Numbered from the stretch's first letter, positions 9,473 to 17,940 are shown. The stretch is 40,209 bases of DNA from Streptomyces atriruber (GCF_001418325.1 NZ_LIPN01000246.1:1-40209); one strand, 5' to 3'. Notes: a model not told the origin generated them from the sequence alone. Made by a program: numbers and translations.

Positions 9473-10203
9473 TGTCGTCGCAGTTCTTCGAGAACTGGTT
9501 CCTGCCGGGCATCTGGATCACCGTCCAGGTCACGTTCCTCAGCGCCGCCCTCGCCTTCGTGATCGCCTTCCCGATCGGTGTGCTGCGCACGTCGCGGCTG
9601 TGGATCGTGCGGTTCCTCGCCGGGGCCTACTTCGAGATCTTCCGCAGCACGTCGTCGCTGGTCTTCATGTTCTGGATCGCGTTCACGGTGCCGCCGCTGT
9701 TCAACATCAGCTTCCAGCCGATGTTCGCGGGCGTGCTCGCGCTCGGCATCACCTACGGAGCGTACGCCTCCGAGATCGTGCGCGGCGCGCTCGCCGCGGT
9801 GCCGCCCGCGCAGCGCGAGGCGGGCATCGCCCTGAACTTCACCCCGCTGCAGCGGCTGCGCCGCATCGAGCTCCCGCAGGCCTGGCCGGAGATGATCCCG
9901 CCGTTCAACAACCTGCTCATCGAGCTCCTGAAGGGCACCTCGCTGGTGTCCCTCATCGCGGTGGCCGACATGACGTTCGCCGGTGACCTGCTGCGGCTCG
10001 TCAAGAACGAGAGCGCACCGATCTACACGCTGCTGCTCGCCCTGTACTTCGTCTTCGCGTTCATCCTCACGCGCGGCATGCGGCTCCTGGAGCGGCACGC
10101 CAAGAAGCGGGTGGGACAGACGACGGAGAAGACGAGCCTCTTCGGCGGGCTGCGCTCCAAGTCGTCGATCGACGTCGTCTCGGGCACGGGGGGTGCCAAG
10201 TGA
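9469..10203 (+). CDS. ABC transporter permease, polar amino acid family (EhuC-like)
   Basis: 244 residues with the amino-acid ABC permease layout: N-terminal GIWITVQVTFLSAALAFVIAF helix, the FEIFRSTSSLVFMFW segment, and the cytoplasmic EAA-type loop in AQREAGIALNFTPLQRLRRIELPQA, which docks on the ATPase. ATG overlaps the binding-protein stop (ATGA), and a GAAGGGCG lies upstream. The C-terminus ends with a charged tail. It pairs with the next permease to form the membrane channel for an amino-acid-like or betaine-like solute bound by the lipoprotein at 8540. Confidence 0.92.
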   Translation: MMSSQFFENWFLPGIWITVQVTFLSAALAFVIAFPIGVLRTSRLWIVRFLAGAYFEIFRSTSSLVFMFWIAFTVPPLFNISFQPMFAGVLALGITYGAYASEIVRGALAAVPPAQREAGIALNFTPLQRLRRIELPQAWPEMIPPFNNLLIELLKGTSLVSLIAVADMTFAGDLLRLVKNESAPIYTLLLALYFVFAFILTRGMRLLERHAKKRVGQTTEKTSLFGGLRSKSSIDVVSGTGGAK

Positions 10204-10847
10204 ACTGGAACTGGGATCACGTCGACGAATTCATGCCGCTCTTCTGGGACGGCGTGGAGCTCACCCTCAAGGCGCTGCTCTTCGGCTCCTTGATCGCCTT
10301 CTCCCTCGGTCTGGTCTGGGCGGTCGCCCAGCGCTCGCCGAAGAAGTGGATCCGCTGGCCGGTGACGATGGTCACCGAGTTCATCCGGAACACCCCGCTC
10401 CTGGTGCAGCTGTTCTTCCTGTTCTACGTGGTGCCCGAGTGGGGCCCTTCCATGTCTCCGCTCACCACGGGCATCGTGGGCCTGGGGCTGCACTACTCGA
10501 CGTACACCTCGGAGGTCTACCGGGCAGGCATCGAGGGCGTACCGGCGGGCCAGTGGGAGGCGGCGACCGCGCTCAGCCTCTCCAAGCGCCGCACCTGGAC
10601 GGCCGTCGTCCTGCCGCAGGCGGTCCGCAGGGTCATCCCCGCGCTCGGCAACTACGTGATCGTCATGCTGAAGGAATCGCCGCAGATGGCGGCCATCGGC
10701 GCGCTCGACATGCTGGGCCAGGCCCAGAACTACAGCCAGACGACCTTCACCTTCGAGGCGATCAGTGTGGTCGGTGTCGCCTTCATCGTCATCGCCTACC
10801 CGGCCTCTCTTCTTCTGCGAGTTTTGGAGCGTCGCCTTGTCCGCTGA
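10200..10847 (+). CDS. ABC transporter permease, polar amino acid family (EhuD-like)
   Basis: 215 residues. Several membrane helices, ELTLKALLFGSLIAF at the start, the conserved EFIRNTPLLVQLFFLFYV segment, and the coupling loop GQWEAATALSLSKRRTWTAVVLPQA. GTG starts inside the stop of the first permease (GTGA overlap). Its end overlaps the ATPase start by 11 bases. It is the second half of the heterodimeric channel; this family needs both permeases and the ATPase. Confidence 0.92.
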   Translation: MNWNWDHVDEFMPLFWDGVELTLKALLFGSLIAFSLGLVWAVAQRSPKKWIRWPVTMVTEFIRNTPLLVQLFFLFYVVPEWGPSMSPLTTGIVGLGLHYSTYTSEVYRAGIEGVPAGQWEAATALSLSKRRTWTAVVLPQAVRRVIPALGNYVIVMLKESPQMAAIGALDMLGQAQNYSQTTFTFEAISVVGVAFIVIAYPASLLLRVLERRLVR

Positions 10848-11652
10848 CAACAGCACTTCCCAGGAAATCCCCAATCCGGCCGTCGACGGCAGCGAGCTGA
10901 TCCGCTTCGACAAGGTCGTCAAGCGCTACGGCTCCAACGTCGTCCTCGACGAGCTGGACTTCTCCGTCGCCTCCGGCAAGCACGTGACGCTGATCGGGCC
11001 CTCCGGTTCCGGCAAGACCACGATCCTGCGGCTCCTGATGACGCTGGTGAAGCCGGAGCAGGGCACGATCAAGGTCGGCGGCAAGTACCTCACCCACGAG
11101 GAGAAGAACGGCAAGCTCGTGCCCGCGGGCGAGAAGCACGTCCGTGAGGTCCGCAAGAACATCGGGATGGTGTTCCAGCAGTTCAACCTCTTCCCGAACA
11201 TGAAGGTGCTGCGGAACATCACCGAGGCGCCCGTCTCCGTCCTCGGCATGTCCAAGGACGAGGCCGAGGTGCGGGCCCGCGAGCTGCTGGACATGGTGGG
11301 GCTCGGCGACCGCTGCGACGCCTATCCGACGCAGCTCTCCGGCGGCCAGCAGCAGCGCGTCGCCATCGCGCGGGCCCTGGCGATGCGCCCGCAGGTGCTG
11401 CTGCTCGACGAGGTGACGTCCGCGCTCGACCCGGAGCTGGTGGCGGGCGTCCTGGACGTGCTCCGCGACATCGCGCACACCACGGACATCACGATGCTGT
11501 GCGTGACGCACGAGATGAACTTCGCCCGGGACATCTCCGACCAGGTACTGATGTTCGACTCGGGTCGGGTCATCGAGTCCGGGACCCCGGAGAAGATCTT
11601 CACGGAGCCGGAGCACGAGCGCACCCGCGAGTTCCTCAGCGCGGTGCTGTGA
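10837..11652 (+). CDS. ABC transporter ATP-binding protein, polar amino acid family (EhuA-like)
   Basis: 271 residues with Walker A GPSGSGKTT (54-62), Q-loop VFQQFNLFP, signature LSGGQQQR (167-174), Walker B VLLLDEVTSALDPE and H-loop CVTHEM. The usual DEPTSALD has Val in place of Pro, a variant often seen in this subfamily. The TTG start at 10837, with GGAG eight bases before it, is preferred to more upstream in-frame starts that lie deep inside the permease gene. It powers import of the solute captured by the lipoprotein. It is the last gene of the operon, followed by a strong hairpin at 11704. Confidence 0.93.
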   Translation: MSADNSTSQEIPNPAVDGSELIRFDKVVKRYGSNVVLDELDFSVASGKHVTLIGPSGSGKTTILRLLMTLVKPEQGTIKVGGKYLTHEEKNGKLVPAGEKHVREVRKNIGMVFQQFNLFPNMKVLRNITEAPVSVLGMSKDEAEVRARELLDMVGLGDRCDAYPTQLSGGQQQRVAIARALAMRPQVLLLDEVTSALDPELVAGVLDVLRDIAHTTDITMLCVTHEMNFARDISDQVLMFDSGRVIESGTPEKIFTEPEHERTREFLSAVL

Positions 11653-11703
11653 CGGTTGAGGCGGGCCCACGGTCACGGGCATGACCTGGGCATATGCCAG
11701 AGT

Positions 11704-11736
11704 GGCGCGTTCCTGATGACGGATCAGGAGCGCGCC
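11704..11736 (+). terminator. Strong hairpin after the ABC importer operon
   Basis: A 14-bp stem (GGCGCGTTCCTGAT pairing with ATCAGGAGCGCGCC, including one G-T wobble) around a five-base GACGG loop, about 50 bases after the ATPase stop. It has no T-tract, which is usual for Streptomyces terminators. It probably ends the importer transcript and insulates the IclR gene. Confidence 0.7.
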
Positions 11737-11831
11737 GCCAATCTCCTCAACAGACGCTCCGAATACGTCACTTGACGGTTATCGTGGTACGGAGCCCGAC
11801 TGTCCGGAACAGTTCCACGCAGGGGGAAGCC

Positions 11832-12593
11832 GTGGCGATGCAGCACGAGGCGATCACGCCGCACCGCTCCGTCCAGAGCGCCCTGCGGGTGCTCGAGACC
11901 GTCGCCCGGCACAGCACCGGAGTGACCGCGGCCCGGATCGCCCGCGACACCGGAGTGCCCCTGGCCCAGCTCACCCCCCTGCTGCGCATGCTGACCAGCG
12001 AGGGGTACGTCGAAGAGCTCACCGACGGCGGTGCGTACGTCACCGGGGAGACCCTCAGCCGCCTCGGCTCGACCCGCCACCACGCGGCGGCGCTCCGCGA
12101 GAAGCTGCAGCGCACCCTGGACGGGCTGCGCGACTCCATCGGCGCCGCGGTCTACATCAGCCGGTACGTGGACGGCGAGGTCCGCGTCACCGAGTTCGCG
12201 GCGGGCCCCGGCACCCCCGCGGTCAACGAATGGGTGGACTTCCGCTCCTCCGCGCACGCCAGCGCGGTCGGCAAGAGCCTGCTCACCCAGCTCGACGTGA
12301 ACGGCCGCCGGGACCACCTCTCCCGCCACAAGATGGCCCGCCTCACCTCCCGGACGATCACGAACGAGCAGGTCCTGCTCAACCGTCTCGCGTCGCAGCC
12401 CGCCACGGTCCCGGTCCTGGACCTCCAGGAGTACGCGGTCGGCACGGTCTGCGCGGCCGTCCCCATCACCGCGGGCTCCGCCGTCGGCTGCCTCGCCCTG
12501 TCCCTGCCGGTCGAGCACGCCCACCGGCTGCGCGAGGCCGCGGACACGCTGAACCGCGGGGCGGCGCCGGTGCTGCTCTCGCTCGCGATCTAG
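11832..12593 (+). CDS. IclR family transcriptional regulator
   Basis: 253 residues. An N-terminal winged helix-turn-helix (SVQSALRVLETVARHSTGVT, then ARIARDTGVPLAQLTPLLRML) and a C-terminal ligand-binding domain with VDFRSSAHASAVGKSLL, SRHKMARLTSRT and the late YAVGTVCAAVPI segment. The GTG start lies just after GGGGGAA; ATG 11838 is a second choice. IclR proteins bind small metabolites and often control neighbouring catabolic genes. Its position at the end of the amidase, racemase-family and importer island makes it the likely local regulator, though no operator has been proven. Its gene is in the same direction as the importer but separated from it by a terminator. Confidence 0.9.
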   Translation: MAMQHEAITPHRSVQSALRVLETVARHSTGVTAARIARDTGVPLAQLTPLLRMLTSEGYVEELTDGGAYVTGETLSRLGSTRHHAAALREKLQRTLDGLRDSIGAAVYISRYVDGEVRVTEFAAGPGTPAVNEWVDFRSSAHASAVGKSLLTQLDVNGRRDHLSRHKMARLTSRTITNEQVLLNRLASQPATVPVLDLQEYAVGTVCAAVPITAGSAVGCLALSLPVEHAHRLREAADTLNRGAAPVLLSLAI

Positions 12594-12641
12594 CGTGTCC
12601 GGAGCACCCCTTGGGACCAGGTACTATTTATGAGTCAGCAG

Positions 12642-12715
12642 GCGCCGCTAGCTCAGTTGGTTAGAGCAGCTGACTCTTAATCAGCGGGTCCGGGGTTCGA
12701 GTCCCTGGCGGCGCA
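12642..12715 (+). tRNA. tRNA-Lys (CUU anticodon), copy 1
   Basis: A complete 74-nt cloverleaf: acceptor GCGCCGC pairs with GCGGCGC, D-arm GCTC/GAGC, anticodon stem GCTGA/TCAGC with loop CTCTTAA (anticodon CTT, reading AAG), and a T-arm with TTCGAGT loop. The CCA end is not encoded. TACTAT at 12622 is a possible -10 element. An identical copy lies at 22205-22278, with the repeat extending over 83 bases. Confidence 0.97.
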
Positions 12716-12728
12716 CTTGCGAATGCCG

Positions 12729-12761
12729 AAAGGGCGTTCCCGGTCTCCGGGAACGCCCTTT
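12729..12761 (+). terminator. tRNA-Lys copy 1 terminator
   Basis: A perfect 15-bp stem from AAAGGGCGTTCCCGG with a TCT loop, beginning 14 bases after the tRNA and ending in TTT. It is an intrinsic terminator. Confidence 0.88.
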
Positions 12762-12855
12762 CGCGTACGCCGGGGCCGAGGGTGCGGTTTTCCGCACCCC
12801 CATCCGACGGCAACCCCCATACCGTCGATGACCTGCGATTTCTAGCGTTGCTCCC

Positions 12856-13536
12856 ATGGATCTCATGACTCTCGCCCTCCCCCAGGAACCCGCCGGCGGC
12901 ATCGCGGGCTGGGCCGCGGACCTCGTGGACACCCTGGGCGGTCCCGGCGCGGGGCTCGCCATCGCCCTGGAGAACCTCTTCCCGCCGCTGCCCAGCGAGG
13001 TGATCCTGCCGCTGACCGGCTTCGCCGCCGGACAAGGAGTGATCAGCCTCGCCTCCGCACTGTTCTGGACGACGCTCGGCTCGGTGGTCGGCGCCGCCGC
13101 CCTGTACGGGATCGGGGTGCTCTTCGGCCGCGAGCGCATGCACGCGCTGTGGGCGAAGCTGCCGCTGGTCAAGACCTCCGACCTGGAGCGGACCGAGGCG
13201 TGGTTCGCCAAGCACGGCACGAAGGCCGTGTTCTTCGGCCGGATGGTGCCGATCTTCCGCAGCCTGATCTCCGTGCCCGCCGGGGTGGAGCGGATGCGGC
13301 TGCCGGTCTTCCTCGCCCTGACCACGCTGGGCAGCCTGGTCTGGAACTCCGTGCTCGTGCTGGCCGGGTACTGGCTGGGTGACCAGTGGGACGCGGTGGA
13401 GACGTACGTGGGGCTCCTGTCCAAGGCCGTCCTGGTCCTGGTCGTCGCGGCCTTCGCGGTGTACGTGGCGGTGCGCGTCCGGTCCCGGAAGCGGCCGGGG
13501 GCCGCCACCGAGGCCCGCCACCGCCGCACGGACTAG
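12856..13536 (+). CDS. DedA family membrane protein
   Basis: 226 residues with the DedA/SNARE-associated layout: a first amphipathic segment ending ALENLFPPLPSEVILP, a glycine-rich helix, and the FFGRMVPIFRSLISVPAGVERM motif carrying the conserved Gly-Arg and Pro-x-x-Arg, then two C-terminal helices and a basic tail. DedA proteins are flippase-like or transport proteins (undecaprenyl phosphate or phospholipid recycling, envelope homeostasis). It stands alone after the tRNA terminator, 10 bases before the sensor kinase gene and in the same direction, so read-through into the two-component pair is possible. Confidence 0.92.
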   Translation: MDLMTLALPQEPAGGIAGWAADLVDTLGGPGAGLAIALENLFPPLPSEVILPLTGFAAGQGVISLASALFWTTLGSVVGAAALYGIGVLFGRERMHALWAKLPLVKTSDLERTEAWFAKHGTKAVFFGRMVPIFRSLISVPAGVERMRLPVFLALTTLGSLVWNSVLVLAGYWLGDQWDAVETYVGLLSKAVLVLVVAAFAVYVAVRVRSRKRPGAATEARHRRTD

Positions 13537-13546
13537 GGCTCGGCTA

Positions 13547-14701
13547 ATGTCGGGCGATGTGAGGGAACCCGTTGCCGCGCCGCTGCTCATGCGGGTCGCC
13601 GGGGTGCTCGTGGGGTGCCTCACCGCCCTGCTCGGGCTGCTGTACTTCGTCGTGGCCGGGGCGGCGCTCGGCGCCTTCCTGCTCTGGCCGCGCACCCGCG
13701 GGCGCGCCCACGCACTCCTCGCGGCGGGCGCCCGCAGGCTCACCGCGCTGGAGCGGCGCCGCCGGTCCCTCTTCTTCCGCGACGTGTTCCCCGAGCACCG
13801 CGCCGACGACCGGCAGATCCTGCGCTATCTCGCGGCCCGCACGTACTCCGGGCTGCTGTGCGCGGTCGTGGTCGGTCTCGTCGACTTCGGTGCCGTCCTC
13901 GCGGGGATCTTCGCGGTCGGGCTCACCCGGTCCTCGATGACCTGGGTGGACGTGCTCAGCCAGGTCGTGCTCGGCGGCACCCTGCTCTTCCTCGCCGTGC
14001 AGGGGCTGCGCGCGCTGACCGAGCAGGACGCCCGGCTGGCCCGCGAGTGCTTCGGCCCCTCCGAGCGCGAGCTCCTCCAGCGCCGCATCGACGAGCTGGC
14101 CACCAGCCGGGCCGCGGTGGTGCGGGCCGTCGACGTGGAGCGGCGGCGCGTCGAGCGCGATCTGCACGACGGCGTGCAGCAGCGGCTCGTGGCCCTCGCC
14201 ATGCTGCTCGGCCGGGCCCGCCGCGGCCGCGCCCCCGAGCGGGCCGACGCCCTGCTCGAACAGGCCCACAAGGAGGCCCAGGAGGTCCTCACCGAGCTGC
14301 GCGAGGTGGCCTGGCGGGTCTACCCCACCGCGCTCGACAGCCTGGGGTTGCGCGAGGCGCTCGGCGGGGTGTCGGAGCGGTGCGCGGTGCCGGTGCGCAT
14401 GGAGTACGACGTACCGGATCCGCTGCCCTCCGCCGTCGAGACGGCCGCGTACTTCGTCGTGTCGGAGGCCGTGAACAACGCCGCCAAGCACGCGGCGGCC
14501 GAGGAGATCTCCGTCCGTGTGCAGCAGCGGGGGACGACGCTCCGCGTCCTCGTCCGCGACACCGGGATCGGCGGCGCCGACCCCGCGGGCAGCGGACTCA
14601 CCGGCCTGGGCAGCCGGGTCGCCGCGCTCGACGGCACCCTGCACGTCGAAAGCCCCCTCGGGGGTCCCACCACGATCACCGCGGAGCTGCCGTGCGCGTA
14701 A
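13547..14701 (+). CDS. Sensor histidine kinase, NarL/DesK type
   Basis: 384 residues. N-terminal membrane helices (about 15-50 and 100-155), then a dimerisation/phosphoacceptor domain with RRVERDLHDGVQQRL (H207 phosphorylated), and an HATPase domain with SEAVNNAAKHA (N-box) and DTGIGGADPAGSGLTGLGSRVAALDG (G-boxes). ATG 13547 is used; GTG 13559 is equally possible since neither has a strong ribosome site. It overlaps the response regulator by 10 bases. The stimulus is unknown, and the sensor part is only membrane helices, suggesting envelope or membrane-intrinsic sensing. Confidence 0.93.
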   Translation: MSGDVREPVAAPLLMRVAGVLVGCLTALLGLLYFVVAGAALGAFLLWPRTRGRAHALLAAGARRLTALERRRRSLFFRDVFPEHRADDRQILRYLAARTYSGLLCAVVVGLVDFGAVLAGIFAVGLTRSSMTWVDVLSQVVLGGTLLFLAVQGLRALTEQDARLARECFGPSERELLQRRIDELATSRAAVVRAVDVERRRVERDLHDGVQQRLVALAMLLGRARRGRAPERADALLEQAHKEAQEVLTELREVAWRVYPTALDSLGLREALGGVSERCAVPVRMEYDVPDPLPSAVETAAYFVVSEAVNNAAKHAAAEEISVRVQQRGTTLRVLVRDTGIGGADPAGSGLTGLGSRVAALDGTLHVESPLGGPTTITAELPCA

Positions 14702-15336
14702 TCCTCGCCGAGGACTCGACCCTGCTGCGGGAGGGCCTGGTCCGGCTGCTCGCCGAGGAGGGCCACGAGGTCCTCGCCGCCGTGGGGGACGCCGACGCGC
14801 TGCTGCGCGAGGTCGAGGCGCACACGCCCGACGTCGTCGTCACCGACATCCGGATGCCGCCCGACCACACCGACGAGGGCCTGCGCGCGGCGGTGCGCAT
14901 CCGTGAGCTCCGCCCGGAGATCGGCGTGGTCGTCCTCTCCCAGTACGTGGAGCGCAACTACGCCGCGCAGCTGCTCACTTCGAGCGCCGAGCGGGTCGGC
15001 TACCTCCTCAAGGACCGGGTCGCGCAGGTCGAGGAGTTCCTCGACGCGCTGGAGCGGGTGCACGCCGGTGGCGCCGCCATCGACCCCGAAGTCGTACGGC
15101 AGTTGCTCATCCGCACCACCCACGTCGACCCGCTGACGCGCCTCACGCCGAGGGAGCGCACGGTCCTGGAGGCGCTGGCCGAGGGCCACACCAACGCGGC
15201 CATCGGAGAGAAGCTGCACATCTCCCTGAGCGCGGTCGAGAAGAACCTGAACGCGATCTTCGACAAGCTGGGCCTGCACCGCACGACCGGTTACAGCCGC
15301 CGGGTCCTCGCGGTGCTGCGGTACTTGGAGTCCTGA
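14692..15336 (+). CDS. Response regulator, NarL/LuxR family
   Basis: 214 residues. Receiver domain with acidic pocket (AED), phosphoacceptor D52 in VVVTDIRMP and K107 in YLLKDRV; LuxR-type helix-turn-helix LTPRERTVLEALAEGHTNAAIGEKLHISLSAVEKNLNAIFDKLGL at about 145-190. GTG start lies inside the kinase gene, a 10-base overlap, so the pair is translationally coupled. Targets unknown; the adjacent DedA gene and the small membrane protein at 15373 are reasonable candidates. Confidence 0.95.
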   Translation: MRVILAEDSTLLREGLVRLLAEEGHEVLAAVGDADALLREVEAHTPDVVVTDIRMPPDHTDEGLRAAVRIRELRPEIGVVVLSQYVERNYAAQLLTSSAERVGYLLKDRVAQVEEFLDALERVHAGGAAIDPEVVRQLLIRTTHVDPLTRLTPRERTVLEALAEGHTNAAIGEKLHISLSAVEKNLNAIFDKLGLHRTTGYSRRVLAVLRYLES

Positions 15337-15372
15337 GGTCCCGCGCGCCCGCGGGGCGGACTTACGAGGGGC

Positions 15373-15714
15373 CTACGACAGCACGAACCCGTCCATGAAC
15401 AGCGCCGCGGCGAGCCCCGCGGCCAGCAGCCAGGTGCCGAGCCTGGTGCGGCCCCGGCGGCTCAGCTCGATGACCCCGCCGCAGAGGATGAGCAGCAGGC
15501 CGTAGACGCCGACGACGAGGACCGAGGACCTGCTCGCCAGCCGCAGCACCAGCACGACCGCGGCCGCGGCCATCAGCAGCGAGGCCGCCGCGATGCGGGC
15601 GCGCCGGGCGCGGGCGGCGGGCGTGGGGCCGTCCTGCGGCGTGACCTCGTCCTGGAGGCCGTCCCGCGTCGGGTCGCTCGGTGCCGTCGGCTCGGTCTGT
15701 TCAGGCGCGCTCAT
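15373..15714 (-). CDS. Small three-helix membrane protein, unknown function
   Basis: 113 residues. A disordered acidic, proline-rich N-terminus (~35 residues), then a basic RARRARIAAA segment and three hydrophobic helices, the last near the C-terminus. No family recognised. It converges on the response regulator (36 bases apart), and its ATG lies about 65 bases from the acyl-CoA synthetase stop, so the two could share a transcript. The Shine-Dalgarno is poor. Coding is supported by a coherent membrane topology and GC3 bias rather than by homology. Confidence 0.7.
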   Translation of the reverse strand: MSAPEQTEPTAPSDPTRDGLQDEVTPQDGPTPAARARRARIAAASLLMAAAAVVLVLRLASRSSVLVVGVYGLLLILCGGVIELSRRGRTRLGTWLLAAGLAAALFMDGFVLS

Positions 15715-15779
15715 GGATGTGGATCGTAATCGTTCATGGGAGCGGTTTTACCGACTTGTGTTCCTTCACCACGGATTCC

Positions 15780-17438
15780 TCACGCGAGCAGGGAGTCGCG
15801 GCCCTGGGCGCGGTACCGGCCCAGGAGGTCCGTCACGTCGGAGGGCGTCAGGGGTGCGTAGACGGAGGCGCCGGGCGGGCGCCACCAGACCGGGTCGGCG
15901 CAGCGGAAATCCTCGCGGCGCAGCGCCCCGCGAGCCACCTTGTTCGTCGCCGTCACCGGCATCCGCCGGACCACCCGCACGAAGCCGGGCGTCATCTTGG
16001 TACCCAAGTCGGGCTGTGCCAGCAGGAATTCGGCGAAGGCGAGCGGGTCGAAGGGGGTGTCGGGCGGTGGCGAGAGCGCCGCCATCACCTGGTCGCCGGA
16101 GACCGGGTCGGGCACCGCGTACACCGCGACCGCCGCCGCCCCCTCGTACCGCGCGAGGATGTTCTCGATCATCGCCGCCGCCAGGTTCTCGCCGTCCACC
16201 CGCAGCCGGTCGTCCGTGCGGCCCGCGAAGTAGAGGTACCCGGCGGTGTCGCGGTAGAAGAGGTCTCCCGTCCAGTACCAGCCGTCCCGTCGGCGTTCCG
16301 CCTGCGCCTCCTCGTTGCGCCAGTACCCCTCGAAGGGGTTCGGCCCGCGGTTCACCAACTCCCCTATCGCCGATTCCCCGTTCAGGAGGCGCCCGGACGC
16401 GGTGAACCGGGCGGCCTCGCACTCCCGGCGCGTCCCCGGGCCCACCACCGCCAGGTCGTCGCCGGGCGCCGCGCGGCCGATCGCGCCCGGGGGCGTGCCC
16501 GGGGTGCGCTGGATCGCCGCGCCGCCCTCGGAGGATCCGTACCCCTCGACGAGCCGCACCCCGAACCGCTCCTCGAAGCGTGCCGCGTCCACCGCGCCGG
16601 CCTCGGTCCCGAAGCCGATCCGAAGGGGGTTCTCCCGGTCGTCCGGGCGCTCGGGCGTGGCCAGGACGTACTGGACCGCCCGCCCCACGTAGGTGAAGTA
16701 CGTCGCCCCGAAGTCGCGTACGTCGGAGAGGAACCGGGACGCGGAGAAGCGGGCGCGCAGCGCCACGCCCGCGCCCGCGGCGAGCGCCGGGGCCCAGTCC
16801 GCGATCACCGCGTTGCCGTGGAACATGGGCATGCAGATGTAGTGGGTGTCCTCGGCGCGCACGCCGAAGTGCGCGACCAGGGAGCGGCCCGCGGCGGCGA
16901 GCCTGCCCTGGCTGCAGATCGCCGCCTTGGGCGTGCCGGTCGAGCCGGACGTGAAGTAGAGCAGCATGCGGCTGCCGGGGCGCACCGTCCGGGCGATGTC
17001 CGGCTTCGCGTCGGCGTAGGGCGCGAGGAGGTGCGCGTAGGCCTCCGTGTCCGTCACCAGGACGCGTACGCCGGGGAGTTCGAGGCCGTCGAGCAGGGGC
17101 AGGTGGGCCCGTTCGGTGACGAGGACCGTGCAGTCGGTGTGCAGGATGTCGCGGGCCAGCTCCGGGCCGCGCCGCGTGGGGTTGATGCCCGCCACGGCCG
17201 CGCCCGCGAGGGCCGCCGCGCTCAGCCAGAGCGGGTATTCGGGGGTGTTGTCGAGCAGGACGCCGATGTGTGGCGCGGCGTGCCGTGGCAGCAGGTCGGC
17301 GAGGAGCGCGGCTCTGGCCGCCGCGCCCGCCGTCATCCGGTGGTGGCTCAGCTCACCGCCCGCGTGGCGCAGGCCGGTGCGGTGGTCGCCCCACCGCGCC
17401 TGTACGAGTTCCGCGACCGTTGCATCGGTGGACTCCAT
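15780..17438 (-). CDS. AMP-binding acyl-CoA synthetase (FadD17-like)
   Basis: 552 residues of the ANL adenylating superfamily. The phosphate loop LLYFTSGSTGTPK (about 159-171), the aromatic motif VEGYGSSEGG, the hinge YWTGDLFYRDTAGYLYFAGRTDDRLRVDGENL and the C-terminal catalytic lysine in TNKVARGAL are all present. It activates a carboxylic acid with ATP and transfers it to CoA; the overall pattern is that of actinobacterial FadD17-like long-chain or steroid-chain ligases, but chain length cannot be read. It starts at ATG 17438, only 17 bases from a perfect TGACG-CCA-CGTCA inverted repeat, a likely operator. Not clustered with other beta-oxidation genes here. Confidence 0.9.
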   Translation of the reverse strand: MESTDATVAELVQARWGDHRTGLRHAGGELSHHRMTAGAAARAALLADLLPRHAAPHIGVLLDNTPEYPLWLSAAALAGAAVAGINPTRRGPELARDILHTDCTVLVTERAHLPLLDGLELPGVRVLVTDTEAYAHLLAPYADAKPDIARTVRPGSRMLLYFTSGSTGTPKAAICSQGRLAAAGRSLVAHFGVRAEDTHYICMPMFHGNAVIADWAPALAAGAGVALRARFSASRFLSDVRDFGATYFTYVGRAVQYVLATPERPDDRENPLRIGFGTEAGAVDAARFEERFGVRLVEGYGSSEGGAAIQRTPGTPPGAIGRAAPGDDLAVVGPGTRRECEAARFTASGRLLNGESAIGELVNRGPNPFEGYWRNEEAQAERRRDGWYWTGDLFYRDTAGYLYFAGRTDDRLRVDGENLAAAMIENILARYEGAAAVAVYAVPDPVSGDQVMAALSPPPDTPFDPLAFAEFLLAQPDLGTKMTPGFVRVVRRMPVTATNKVARGALRREDFRCADPVWWRPPGASVYAPLTPSDVTDLLGRYRAQGRDSLLA

Positions 17439-17454
17439 GGGCGCGCACCATAAT

Positions 17455-17467
17455 TGACGCCACGTCA
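17455..17467 (-). promoter_or_regulatory. Inverted repeat upstream of the acyl-CoA synthetase
   Basis: TGACG-CCA-CGTCA, a perfect 5-3-5 dyad about 17 bases before the start codon and between it and the upstream membrane-protein gene. The spacing and symmetry fit a dimeric repressor site, for example TetR-type, but the regulator is not identified. Confidence 0.4.
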
Positions 17468-17478
17468 GAAGTGGAGCG

Positions 17479-17940
17479 TCACGGCATGCCGTTGAAGATG
17501 TCGTCCTCGAAGAGGGAGTGCGCGGTCGCCATGAAGAAGACGCAGAACGCCACTATGACGCCGAAGAAACAGAGCAGGCCCACCGTGCCCGCCGCCATCG
17601 CGTAGGGGCGCGGCGCGTGGGCGGTCGCGGCTTCGGGACGCGCGGCCTCGTAGTGCACGGTGACGATGTCGCCCTCGACGGTCGTCGCCGGGCCGTCCTC
17701 CTCCTCGAAGCGGACGGGGCGGCCCGCGCGGGGCGTGAATTCGTAGACGTGGTGCAGCGTCGTGGAGAGGGTGTCACTGTGACCGCTCGTCGTCGTGTAC
17801 GTGCGCAGACAGCGCCCCTCGGCCGTGAGCCCGCTGTTCCAGGCCCGGCTCACCCGGGCCGATCGCTTGACCACCTCGGCCGCCATGAGGATCGCCCCCA
17901 GGGCGATGATTCCCGGCACGGCGTAGAACACGAACTCCAT
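17479..17940 (-). CDS. DUF3592-like membrane protein
   Basis: 153 residues with one N-terminal helix (FYAVPGIIALGAILMAAEVV) and one C-terminal helix (AAGTVGLLCFFGVIVAFCVFF) around a beta-rich domain (GRCLRTYTTTSG, HHVYEFTPRAGRPVRFEE, GDIVTVHYEAARPE) that fits the DUF3592 pattern. Function unknown; such proteins are common, often multicopy, in Streptomyces. ATG follows GGGGGA closely. It is upstream of, and in the same direction as, the acyl-CoA synthetase. Confidence 0.82.
   Translation of the reverse strand: MEFVFYAVPGIIALGAILMAAEVVKRSARVSRAWNSGLTAEGRCLRTYTTTSGHSDTLSTTLHHVYEFTPRAGRPVRFEEEDGPATTVEGDIVTVHYEAARPEAATAHAPRPYAMAAGTVGLLCFFGVIVAFCVFFMATAHSLFEDDIFNGMP

Noticed and set aside
8540..11652. 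Naming the importer genes ehuBCDA
   Set aside because: Family resemblance is real, but the neighbours lack ectoine degradation genes, so the symbol would over-state the substrate.
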